In this document: positions 16,302-23,473 of the stretch, piece by piece
Numbering within the stretch: the stretch's first letter is position 1
Layout: the number at the start of each line of letters is the position of its first letter
Assembly: GCA_017997825.1 (NCBI GenBank)
Contig: JAGOEH010000029.1
Coordinates: forward strand, 1 to 25,400
DNA length: 25,400 bases
Direction of reading: 5' to 3'
From: Candidatus Delongbacteria bacterium
Lineage (GTDB): Bacteria > JAGOEH01
The notes under the pieces: model-generated
Seen by the model: only the letters and a program-made list of their open reading frames with translations
Told to the model about the DNA's origin: nothing
Databases searched by the model: none
Position numbers and translations under genes: made by a program

Positions 16302-16321
16302 GTTAGTGAATTTTAACTAAC
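16302..16321. promoter_or_regulatory. Operator-like site 2 in front of the metallophosphoesterase gene
   Basis: GTTAGTGAATTTTAACTAAC is an imperfect 20-bp palindrome of the form GTTAGTNAANNTTNACTAAC. It repeats site 15650-15669 with 16 of 20 identities and ends 14 bases before the start codon at 16336. A second copy of the tetR-upstream site strongly suggests control by the same regulator. Confidence 0.72.
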
Positions 16322-16335
16322 ATAAGGGTATTCCA

Positions 16336-17145
16336 ATGCTTGTCCAATATGGCCGTTCATCCCGATGGATACTGGTTGCCGCACTTTTTATCATCGGCTG
16401 TGATCAATGGTTTGAATACAGCCCCTATGAATGCCGGTTGCCTGAAAAATACCGGAATCATATCGCCAAAAATCTGGCCCGTCTCGGCCAAACCCCGCAA
16501 ACCACAGTCTATCCAATCCGGATTGCCCTGGTCAGTGATAATCACACCGATTACCAGGCGCTCCAACATATGATCGGAACCATCAATCAGCTTAAGCCCG
16601 ATTTTACCATCATCGGGGGAGATTTAACCGATCTGGGACTGCAGGAGGAATATATCCAATCCTTCGACTGCTTTAAAAAGCTAACAACCCCCTTTTTTCC
16701 CGTCATCGGCAATCATGATTACCTTTCCAATGGAGCGGCTGTTTTCCGATCAATGTATGGTCCCCCGAATTACACCATCGATCATCACAACATCCGTTTT
16801 ATTTTCTGGGATGATATCATCTGGGAAAACGACAACCAGTCTCCCGATTTTAGCTGGTTGGACGAGCAATTATCTCAAGGACAGGAAGCCCTTTATCGCA
16901 TTGTTATAGCCCATATTCCTCCATCGGGTGATCAGATGAAGGATCGCTATGATTCAGTTTATTGTCAATTGATGAGGAAGCATGATGTGGCCATTTCGAT
17001 CCATGGCCACAACCACTATTATCGTTATTCGGAACGTTATGGAGACGGTGTAGCCTATCTGATCGTTCCCAATATAGCCAAGAAAACCTCGGTGTGGCTG
17101 GAGATCGATTCCAGCGGGATCCGGGTTATCAAGGAGGAATTATGA
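16336..17145 (+). CDS. Lipoprotein calcineurin-like metallophosphoesterase
   Basis: A 269-residue lipoprotein phosphoesterase. A basic n-region and hydrophobic segment end in LFIIGC, so Cys22 is the lipidated residue; the next residue is Asp. All five metallophosphoesterase motifs are present: SDNH (Asp68, His70), GGDLTD (Asp96), GNHD (Asn126, His127), IAHIPP (His193) and IHGHNH (His225, His227). The enzyme hydrolyses phosphate mono- or diesters with a two-metal centre, probably outside the cytoplasm; the substrate is unknown. AAGGG lies eight bases before the ATG. The stop overlaps the start of the next gene beside AGGAGG. Operator site 16302-16321 indicates control by the neighbouring TetR protein. 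Confidence 0.9.
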   Translation: MLVQYGRSSRWILVAALFIIGCDQWFEYSPYECRLPEKYRNHIAKNLARLGQTPQTTVYPIRIALVSDNHTDYQALQHMIGTINQLKPDFTIIGGDLTDLGLQEEYIQSFDCFKKLTTPFFPVIGNHDYLSNGAAVFRSMYGPPNYTIDHHNIRFIFWDDIIWENDNQSPDFSWLDEQLSQGQEALYRIVIAHIPPSGDQMKDRYDSVYCQLMRKHDVAISIHGHNHYYRYSERYGDGVAYLIVPNIAKKTSVWLEIDSSGIRVIKEEL

Positions 17146-17729
17146 TGAGTATTAGAAATTGGTGGATGATGAGCCTGATATGGGGAGTAATCCTCATGGG
17201 GTATCTGGACGCTGAGGCCTCAATCCCGGAGCAGCTCATTCCCGACTATCTTAGGTTTCACTATGCCGGCGGGGTTGGGATGGTTTCGGTCGGAGGAGGA
17301 TTTCACCATCATCAGGAGAAACTGAATTCGGAATTGATCTGGGGCTATGTGCCGCCGGCGAATGGGGCTTCATCCATTCACACCCTGGCATTCCGGACTC
17401 ACTATCGGATCAAGTCGGACATGATCACCGCTAATCTTGAGAGTCATCGCCTGATCGGTTTATCCCTGAACATAGCCGTGACGCGCAATACCTGCTTCAC
17501 ATGGCCGGGCCGTTTTCCCAGCCGGTATTACCCCCCCAACAATCTCCGATTGATGATATTCATCGGACACACCATCTCCGTTTATTTGGAACACAGCCGA
17601 ATTTTTCAACGGATCAGCTTCAATTTTGAAATCGGCACCTTTGATAAGTATCTGGCCGATGCATTTCGTCACGCTTCATTCCAGCTTCCCAAATTAAATC
17701 TGTCGATGGGAAGCCATCTTCATTTTTAA
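17145..17729 (+). CDS. Exported small protein, possibly a beta-barrel, unknown function
   Basis: A 194-residue exported protein. The N-terminus (MSIRNWWMMSLIWGVILMG, ending near AEA/S) is a signal peptide. The mature part has alternating strands with Gly, Tyr and Phe (YAGGVGMVSVGGGFHHH, SLNIAVTRN, IFIGHTISVYLEHS) and ends in LHF. This fits a small outer-membrane barrel but is not proof. No family was recognised. ATG 17145 lies seven bases after AGGAGG; ATG 17142 would overlap the upstream stop as ATGA and is also possible. Coupling to the metallophosphoesterase gene suggests the two envelope proteins work together. Confidence 0.72.
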   Translation: MSIRNWWMMSLIWGVILMGYLDAEASIPEQLIPDYLRFHYAGGVGMVSVGGGFHHHQEKLNSELIWGYVPPANGASSIHTLAFRTHYRIKSDMITANLESHRLIGLSLNIAVTRNTCFTWPGRFPSRYYPPNNLRLMIFIGHTISVYLEHSRIFQRISFNFEIGTFDKYLADAFRHASFQLPKLNLSMGSHLHF

Positions 17730-17750
17730 CAAAGAATGTACAGGTGCTGA

Positions 17751-17824
17751 TGTGCCCGGCGGGAATCGAACCCACAGCCTCAGGCTCCGGAGGCCTGCAC
17801 TCTATCCAATTGAGCTACGGGCAC
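17751..17824 (-). tRNA. tRNA-Arg (anticodon CCG)
   Basis: A complete cloverleaf is visible on the - strand. The acceptor stem is GTGCCCG with CGGGCAC, the D-arm is GCTC with GAGT, the anticodon arm is CAGGC-CTCCGGA-GCCTG, and the T-arm is GTGGG-TTCGATT-CCCGC. The anticodon CCG reads the arginine codon CGG. The discriminator base is A, and CCA is not encoded, so a CCA-adding enzyme is needed. The 5' end lies only six bases after the anti-sigma factor stop codon on the same strand. It is probably cut from that transcript unless a promoter lies inside the anti-sigma gene. Confidence 0.97.
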
Positions 17825-17830
17825 CTTTAT

Positions 17831-18568
17831 TCATTTTTGATCTTGAATTAAGCGGCTTTCCATGACCAATTGCGTTTCGACGGTCGTTTGTTGGCGCTGA
17901 AGGATAATATCCAGCAGTTCACTGTTGTCGCGGATATTGCGGATAAACTGCTCCAATTGCTGGGGATGGGTGATGGTAACGCCGTTAATCGAAACCAGAA
18001 TATCTCCGGGACGAATGCCGGTTTTCTCAGCGGGGGTTCCCGAAACCACCTCGGAGATGATGACCTGGTTACCGTGTTGCAGGGTCACACCAATGCCGAT
18101 CCATCCAATGGCATGTGCGGATGCTTGGCCATCCAGTAAACCGGGTGAATTGGAGAAAGCGACCATTTTATTACTGTAATCCCGGATAACCGAAACCTGG
18201 TTCTGAGTCAAGGACTCCAAGCGCGGGGCATTCTGAACGTTCCATAAACGATAACTCCAGAAAGCGCCGAACACCAGTAAAAACGTGGCGGCAATATTGA
18301 ACATGGTATGGTATCGGCTATACAGTCCAGTCCGCATTGAATCGCTTTGATGCCGAATTCGCTGCATGACTTGCTGATTAAATCCCGATGCGGTTGTAAC
18401 AGGTTCGGCTTGGCATAAACAGGATCGGATATAGCGTAAATCCTCACTGATTCGTCGGCAGCTTGAGCATCCGGCCATATGATGATGGATTTTCTGCAAT
18501 AATTCCGAGTCGGCCTGATCATCAATATAATCCGGAATCGACTCAGCAAACTCTTTGCAATCTCTCAT
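17831..18568 (-). CDS. Zinc-finger anti-sigma factor with periplasmic PDZ domain
   Basis: A 245-residue single-pass membrane protein. The N-terminal ZAS-type anti-sigma domain carries H-x3-C-x2-C (His30, Cys34, Cys37, with Cys4 upstream). This is the module that binds and holds ECF sigma factors. A membrane helix spans about 87-106. The periplasmic part has a linker and then a PDZ domain (about 156-228) with the GIGV carboxylate-loop, GTPAEKTGIRPGDILVSINGVTI core. PDZ domains bind C-terminal peptides and often sense misfolded envelope proteins. Having one in the anti-sigma factor itself is unusual; the DegS-RseA system uses a separate protease. The start overlaps the sigma-factor stop (TAATG), so the two are made together. 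Confidence 0.9.
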   Translation of the reverse strand: MRDCKEFAESIPDYIDDQADSELLQKIHHHMAGCSSCRRISEDLRYIRSCLCQAEPVTTASGFNQQVMQRIRHQSDSMRTGLYSRYHTMFNIAATFLLVFGAFWSYRLWNVQNAPRLESLTQNQVSVIRDYSNKMVAFSNSPGLLDGQASAHAIGWIGIGVTLQHGNQVIISEVVSGTPAEKTGIRPGDILVSINGVTITHPQQLEQFIRNIRDNSELLDIILQRQQTTVETQLVMESRLIQDQK

Positions 18569-19176
18569 TAACGACTCCTGTTAATTTTATTCAAGCGCGT
18601 CAGCTTCCGACGTAATTGAAGCCGACCGCGGTTTATCCGAGATTTGACAGTCCCCTTCGGTACTTTCAATATTTCGGATATCTCATCATAGCTCAGATTC
18701 TGCATATCTCTCAGTATCACGGCTTGTTTAAACTGCTCACCGATCGATGACAAGGCTTTTAACACTTCCTCCCGCGTAAAAGTTCCAGAAATTTCCTTCT
18801 CAGTGTCGCTATGTGCAAAAAAAAATTCACGCACAAATTCTTCCCCATCGTCTTTAGCGATAGACAAACTTATCATCTTCCAGCGGTTTCGCTTTTTCAG
18901 TTCGGTTTTGGCCAGGTTCAGGGCAATCGTATAGATATAGGTTGAAAAATTAGCCAACGGAACATAGCGTTTCCGGCTCTGATACAAACGAACAAAGGTT
19001 TCTTGCGTTATATCTTCTGAAAGATGATAATCATCCACATAGCGGAATACAAAATTGATGATCCGGTTTTTATAGCGGTTGACCAGTTCTTCAAAGGCCT
19101 GGATATGGTCTTCCTTGACCATCAACATCAATTCAGTATCAATGACGTGTGTTAAATCTTCGGTTTTATTTGTCAT
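18568..19176 (-). CDS. ECF-type RNA polymerase sigma factor
   Basis: A 202-residue sigma-70-family factor. Region 2 (about 25-95) includes AFEELVNRYKNRIINFVFRY and SEDITQETFVRLYQ with FSTYIYTIALN, which bind core polymerase and the -10 element. Region 4 (about 138-190) includes LRDMQNLSYDEISEILKVPKGTVKSRINRGRLQL, the -35-binding helix-turn-helix. A 40-residue acidic linker joins them, and regions 1 and 3 are absent, as expected for ECF factors. The gene starts 11 bases inside the end of the STAS gene and ends on the anti-sigma start codon. It should be released from the membrane when the anti-sigma protein is inactivated. I could not identify its target promoters. Confidence 0.94.
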   Translation of the reverse strand: MTNKTEDLTHVIDTELMLMVKEDHIQAFEELVNRYKNRIINFVFRYVDDYHLSEDITQETFVRLYQSRKRYVPLANFSTYIYTIALNLAKTELKKRNRWKMISLSIAKDDGEEFVREFFFAHSDTEKEISGTFTREEVLKALSSIGEQFKQAVILRDMQNLSYDEISEILKVPKGTVKSRINRGRLQLRRKLTRLNKINRSR

Positions 19177-19669
19177 GACCGGGTCTCTCTATCTCTCTGG
19201 ACAATAATTCAATCACTCGCTGGAAAATCATCTTATTGGTTGGATTCAATTCAATCAGCGACCGATGGGCTTCCAAAATATCCTGCCCCTGGATGGCCTC
19301 CTCTTCCGGCAGTAAAGGTTCAAGCTTCAGTTTATCGATCTCGATACCATCCAGACTGTGCATCTCAGCGATCTGAGGGAATCCGAACTGAAGAACCTGT
19401 TCATAAATATCAGCCGGCAGGTTAACCAGCCATATTTTTCGACCATAGTGTTTATAATACTGGGCCGCCAATGAAGCCATAACCCCATAACTGGTTGAAT
19501 CCAGATAAACGGCCTGCTGCAGATTGAAAATAATCCGGGTATACTGACTCAATTCGAGATGCCGGATAAACACTTTCAGGGGAGAAACATTCTGGAGCGT
19601 TATGTCTCCTCCCAGCGAGATCATAACGGTCTGGTTATAAATACCGACTAAAAAGCTGCCTTTACTCAT
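19166..19669 (-). CDS. STAS-domain (anti-anti-sigma-like) protein with C-terminal extension
   Basis: A 167-residue cytoplasmic protein. Residues about 10-108 form a STAS domain: VMISLGGDITL, then TRIIFNLQQAVYLDSTSYGVMASLAAQY, and KIWLVNLP with a closing helix. Ser58, right after Asp57 in LDSTS, is at the position phosphorylated in SpoIIAA/RsbV proteins; Thr59 and Ser60 are also there. About 55 extra residues follow, rich in Glu and Leu (LEPLLPEEEAIQGQDILEAHRS), of unknown role. No RsbW/SpoIIAB-type kinase is in the window. It overlaps the ECF sigma gene by 11 bases, so it likely acts in the same regulatory circuit. GGGA precedes the ATG, and no clear separate promoter is visible in the 55-base gap upstream. 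Confidence 0.87.
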   Translation of the reverse strand: MSKGSFLVGIYNQTVMISLGGDITLQNVSPLKVFIRHLELSQYTRIIFNLQQAVYLDSTSYGVMASLAAQYYKHYGRKIWLVNLPADIYEQVLQFGFPQIAEMHSLDGIEIDKLKLEPLLPEEEAIQGQDILEAHRSLIELNPTNKMIFQRVIELLSREIERPGHDK

Positions 19670-19724
19670 TGTATTCCCATCGGGTTAAATTTTATGAAAA
19701 TCAATCCGTTTCTGCATGGTGATC

Positions 19725-20627
19725 TCACAGCATGCCGGCCATATGGCTGGTGAACCGCTGATTGCGTTCAGCCGAAGCAGCGGGAATTGACTCCAAGCGT
19801 CCGATGATCCGGGTCAACCGAATGATTCGTTCCTGCGGGGCACGGTGGGCCTTATAATGACCTTGAAGCTGAGCCGGCAGTTTTTTAATGACCGTCAGCA
19901 TGGCTTTCGGATTATACCCGGCTTCCGCCATAATCTCCAAGCCGGCGGAATCCGCCCGATCTTCCTGATTAAGGCTGTATCCATTTAGAATGGCTTGACT
20001 GACTGCCCGGCTAAAATCATCAAACATAGTCGTCAACTGTTGCAAGTCGGCACTTACATATTTTTCACCGACTTTTCGCCCGCCGAACTTCAAAGCCGCC
20101 TGAAAAAACTCCAGCTTCTTGGCTTTGGAGATCGACGCCATCGCATCCTGATGACAAACATGAGCGATCTCGTGAGCCAGAATGGAAGCGACTTCATCCT
20201 CGGTTTTACAGAGCTTCAGTAGTCCCCGGGTAATCAACAGATGACCGCCGGGAGTGGCATAAGCGTTGATACTTGTTTCATCATCCAGCAGAATAACGCT
20301 ATATCCTTTGTAAAGATAGGGCTTGTGGCTCGCCATGACCAGGGTTTGTCCGATTTGATTGAGGTATTGAATTGTTGCAGCATGACGATCATAGAGCGGA
20401 TACTTCCCCAGCAGAGTCGCTCCGGCCGCCCTGCCGATAAAATATTCCTCTTTGGGAGTGAAATCCCGCATGGCTTCCCCGGCTTTTTGAGCCACCGATA
20501 CCCCCTCCTTGAAATCCTCCGAATCCGTAAATTCGGCGACTTTGCTTAACTGCTGCATACTCAGGCACCCGGCCAGAAGAAAAGCCGAAAGAATCAATCC
20601 GTAAAGCCATCGCTTGATTCCGCTCAT
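19725..20627 (-). CDS. Lipoprotein M48-family zinc metalloprotease
   Basis: A 300-residue protease of the M48 (BepA/LoiP-like, Ste24-related) family. FLLAGC marks the lipidated Cys21. The zinc site is HEIAH (152-156), with the third ligand Glu222 in QEDRADSAGL. The upstream INAYATPGGHLLITRGLL strand is a typical M48 feature. Relatives in Gram-negative bacteria degrade or help assemble outer-membrane proteins, so this is a plausible quality-control enzyme. ATG 20627 was chosen because it overlaps the stop of the SH3 gene (TGATG) and has GGAGGAGG six bases upstream; GTG 20630 is less good. Its position just before an ECF sigma/anti-sigma pair suggests a link to envelope stress. Confidence 0.92.
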   Translation of the reverse strand: MSGIKRWLYGLILSAFLLAGCLSMQQLSKVAEFTDSEDFKEGVSVAQKAGEAMRDFTPKEEYFIGRAAGATLLGKYPLYDRHAATIQYLNQIGQTLVMASHKPYLYKGYSVILLDDETSINAYATPGGHLLITRGLLKLCKTEDEVASILAHEIAHVCHQDAMASISKAKKLEFFQAALKFGGRKVGEKYVSADLQQLTTMFDDFSRAVSQAILNGYSLNQEDRADSAGLEIMAEAGYNPKAMLTVIKKLPAQLQGHYKAHRAPQERIIRLTRIIGRLESIPAASAERNQRFTSHMAGML

Positions 20628-21103
20628 CACAATCCTCCTCCGGTTTTATATTCGCCCAATTTCCCCAGCTTACGGAAGCTTAATCCACTGCTTTGAAAAT
20701 TGGCCTGCCCCGCCATCATCTCTGCCTTGTCAAGCAGATCATACCGCAGCTGAGCATGACCGGTCTTATAATTCGATTCCACGGCTTCATCAAATCCCTT
20801 GGTGGCGGCTGTAATCTCATCGGTCGAGGTCCGGGTCTTGCTATCGGCTGTGATGGTAATCTTTTTTTTATTCAAGGCCGACTCATGCAAGTAGACTATT
20901 TTCCCTTGGTACTTCAGGCTGTAGAATGTACCTTTTTTGGCCGGATTCAGCTCGACTTTACTGCCATACGAAAGAGTCCCTAAAACCTTGGCGAAAAGAT
21001 TCGGCTTCTCTAGTACCTTGGCCTTCTCGACGGCTATATAGCCCGTATCCGCCCACAGCGGAACCAAACCGCATAACCAAATCCATATTATATAACGTTT
21101 CAT
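20627..21103 (-). CDS. Exported SH3-like domain protein
   Basis: A 158-residue secreted protein. The signal peptide (MKRYIIWIWLCGLVPLWAD) is followed by a bacterial SH3-like domain (about 20-80) with GYIAVEKAKVLEKPN, LGTLSYGSKVEL and YLHESAL, the usual pattern for binding cell-wall or peptide ligands. A C-terminal region (about 95-158), containing KGFDEAVESNYK and LGKLGEYKTGGG, appears specific to this subgroup, and I cannot assign it. GGGAGGA precedes the ATG. Its stop overlaps the M48 protease start, so the two are translated together. It may position the protease or act as its adaptor, which is an inference from the coupling. Confidence 0.82.
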   Translation of the reverse strand: MKRYIIWIWLCGLVPLWADTGYIAVEKAKVLEKPNLFAKVLGTLSYGSKVELNPAKKGTFYSLKYQGKIVYLHESALNKKKITITADSKTRTSTDEITAATKGFDEAVESNYKTGHAQLRYDLLDKAEMMAGQANFQSSGLSFRKLGKLGEYKTGGGL

Positions 21104-21118
21104 GGGGTTCCTCCCGAT

Positions 21119-23254
21119 TTATTTGGTTTGAAACTCATTCACGCCGTTCCAGTCGGATGGAGGTGGAGTAATCATCAGGGACCGGCAACGCCGGTAAAAA
21201 AGGGCCGCGGCCGGATCGGATTCGGCCAGGGACAAAAACTGCCGGGCAGCCTGAGAAAAATCCTGTCCAAAATAGAGGCGGAGCCCCTTGTGGAACGAAT
21301 CAATCACCTTCAGTCGCTCCGCCGAAACCCCGGATCGAAAACCTATCAGTTCAAAAATCCGGGTGGGTTCCTGTTTCCCTTTAACGGTAATCAGATCCAT
21401 TTCCCGAACAATAAAATCGGAATCCAGAAAGTCTCGCGTCGACTGACTGATCATCATCGGCGTGCCGTAATACTTGTTGATTCCTTCCAGCCGAGAGGCC
21501 AGATTCACCATGTCTCCCAACACGGTATAATTTAGCTTTTTTTTCGATCCCATCATTCCGGCTACTGCATCGCCGCTATTGATGCCGATACGGATCGAAA
21601 GATCAACCTTGAATCCGTTTTCTCTGAGTTTGCGATTGATGACCGTCATCCTCAATTGATTCTCTATAGCGGCGGCACATGCATTACGGGCGTGAATCGG
21701 ATCAGGCACCGGAGCCCCCCAGAATGCCATCACAGCATCTCCAATATACTTATCAATATATCCCTGGTAATTATCCACGATAATTCCAGTAACCTCGGTC
21801 AAATAAATATTGAGCACCTTGATCAGTTCATTCGGCCGGAGCGATTCGGATATCGAGGTGAATCCCGCTACGTCCGAGAAAAAAACAGATATCGGGCAGG
21901 TGGTTCCCCCTAACTGGAGCAGATTGGGATTATGGATCAGTTTCTCCATGATAACCGGAGAAACCAATTGTGAAAAAGCGGACTGAATAAAACGCTTTTG
22001 CTGGCGCTGGAGATAATAGGAGGTCATCGTCTGCGCCAGAAATGCCAGAATAAAGCTGCTCATCAGGCCGGCATACGGAAGAACCAGGTTCAGCTTCTGC
22101 TGAATCCCATAAAACAGGAATTGCATTCCGATTCCCAACACCACCAACCATCCGATCCCGTCGATCAAATGGTTTTCAGTCATAATCATCACCCCCAGAC
22201 CAGCCGCCGCTATCAGACAAATCAGCACCCACCAGCGGGACGATACCGGATCGAGAAAATCATGCCGTAACAGATTATTCAGAAAGGTGCCGTAGATATG
22301 AACCCCCGGATCGGTAGGATTGAATGGATTGGGTCGCAAATCTTTCAATCCGGGAGCACTTGATCCGATCAGTACGTACTTGTCCCGCAGCCGCTCAGGA
22401 GGGATCGGCGGTGACCGCCCTTCCTCCGGATTCAGATACAGCAACACGTACGAGCTGAGGATATCCCGCATCGCAATCATCGGATAATCCCGAATTCCTC
22501 CATAATACTTAAGCCGGACACTCCCATCTCCGCTCAGGGGCAGCCGATGGGTCCGCCATTGCAGACGGCCCGGGGAATAGGTTAGGCTGTCAATCCCCAA
22601 TGCGGCGCAAAATCCGGAAAAGGCCAATTGGGGGAAGTAAGTATCCTGATACCGCACCAGGGGATAGATCCGACGATTATAACCATCCGCATCCGAGATA
22701 AAATTGATACTTCCGACACGCAGGGGAATCGAATCCGACCCATGCTTGTGCAAACTCTGGAAAAGAGGAATGAGCCCCTGATAGGATTTGACAGGGATCG
22801 AGTTCGGGTTGGTGACCTTCAACCAGGGGTGAAGCGGGGTAATCGGTTCGTTGTGCTGGGGCGAATCGGTAAATGTTATTCCAAGGCTGATCCGTTCCGG
22901 GTCGGCAACGATACGGGAAACGAAAACCGAATCATCGCTGGGACCATATACCGAGGGTTCGGCGAAGATAAAATCAAAAAAAACATGGCGGACGTCAGCC
23001 AATTTCAGATACTCCAATAGATAAGCGTAATACTCACGGGGCCAGGGCCAGCCTGTTCCATTCTCCTCTGCCCAGTCAAGACACTCTTGGGTAATCAAAA
23101 CATAAACTATGCCCGTGTCAATCAAGCTGCGATCCGGATGAATCCTCATTAGGCCGTCCGCATATCGATTATTCCAGGTTACAGCCCAGTCTCCCGAATC
23201 CAAAGCCCAGCAAAAAAGAGTAACCAGAATAATAATGCAAACTTTGCGTATCAT
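21119..23254 (-). CDS. CHASE2-domain class III adenylate cyclase
   Basis: A 711-residue membrane cyclase. An N-terminal membrane segment (about 3-18) leads to a large periplasmic CHASE2 domain (about 25-335), recognisable by WPWPREYYAYLLEYL, VFFDFIFAEP and DKYVLIGSSAPGLKD. Three clustered membrane helices (about 341-358, 366-384, 391-411) precede the class III catalytic domain (about 450-640). Metal-binding Asp461 and Asp505 are present. Lys502 and Asp581 are the pair that selects adenine, and Asn584 with Arg588 form the transition-state motif, so ATP is the expected substrate. A TPR-like helix pair ends the protein. It is the first gene after the promoter at 23304-23332; the SH3 gene starts 15 bases after its stop. 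GGAG precedes the ATG. Confidence 0.93.
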   Translation of the reverse strand: MIRKVCIIILVTLFCWALDSGDWAVTWNNRYADGLMRIHPDRSLIDTGIVYVLITQECLDWAEENGTGWPWPREYYAYLLEYLKLADVRHVFFDFIFAEPSVYGPSDDSVFVSRIVADPERISLGITFTDSPQHNEPITPLHPWLKVTNPNSIPVKSYQGLIPLFQSLHKHGSDSIPLRVGSINFISDADGYNRRIYPLVRYQDTYFPQLAFSGFCAALGIDSLTYSPGRLQWRTHRLPLSGDGSVRLKYYGGIRDYPMIAMRDILSSYVLLYLNPEEGRSPPIPPERLRDKYVLIGSSAPGLKDLRPNPFNPTDPGVHIYGTFLNNLLRHDFLDPVSSRWWVLICLIAAAGLGVMIMTENHLIDGIGWLVVLGIGMQFLFYGIQQKLNLVLPYAGLMSSFILAFLAQTMTSYYLQRQQKRFIQSAFSQLVSPVIMEKLIHNPNLLQLGGTTCPISVFFSDVAGFTSISESLRPNELIKVLNIYLTEVTGIIVDNYQGYIDKYIGDAVMAFWGAPVPDPIHARNACAAAIENQLRMTVINRKLRENGFKVDLSIRIGINSGDAVAGMMGSKKKLNYTVLGDMVNLASRLEGINKYYGTPMMISQSTRDFLDSDFIVREMDLITVKGKQEPTRIFELIGFRSGVSAERLKVIDSFHKGLRLYFGQDFSQAARQFLSLAESDPAAALFYRRCRSLMITPPPSDWNGVNEFQTK

Positions 23255-23473
23255 CAGGCTCCACCATTAGACACGTTCAACTATCACAGCCCTACTCACC
23301 GGTAATATAATCGGTTTATGTTTTTTTGTCAATATGATTTGACCATCATTCGAATCGGATCAGACCGGTTTTACCCTGACCTGCCGATTGTCCGGCCGAT
23401 GATCATGCTGTGCCATGTGAATCCAAACGGTCCACACTCCCTTTTCGGCAACCGGCCTAAGACGGACCTACCA
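23255..23473. other. Intergenic region between carB and the cyclase operon
   Basis: This 219-bp stretch separates two genes on the same strand. It contains the strong - strand promoter at 23304-23332. I see no clear terminator for carB: 23333-23473 has no stem followed by a T run on the - strand. An open frame on the + strand (23318-23515) runs into carB and lacks a ribosome site. Confidence 0.6.
23304..23332 (-). promoter_or_regulatory. Near-consensus sigma-70 promoter of the cyclase-protease-sigma operon
   Basis: On the - strand: TTGACA (23332-23327), a 17-bp spacer, TATATT (23309-23304). The -35 box and spacing are perfect. The predicted start is near 23297, about 43 bases before the cyclase ATG at 23254. 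No equally good promoter is seen between the six downstream genes. Confidence 0.82.

Noticed and set aside
22309-22335. RPNPFNP in the cyclase resembles the PNPFN motif of T9SS/FlgD-like domains
   Set aside because: It lies within the late CHASE2 region (DKYVLIGSSAPGLKDLRPNPFNP), where this sequence fits the CHASE2 fold; the VYN-G-strand pattern that should follow is absent.
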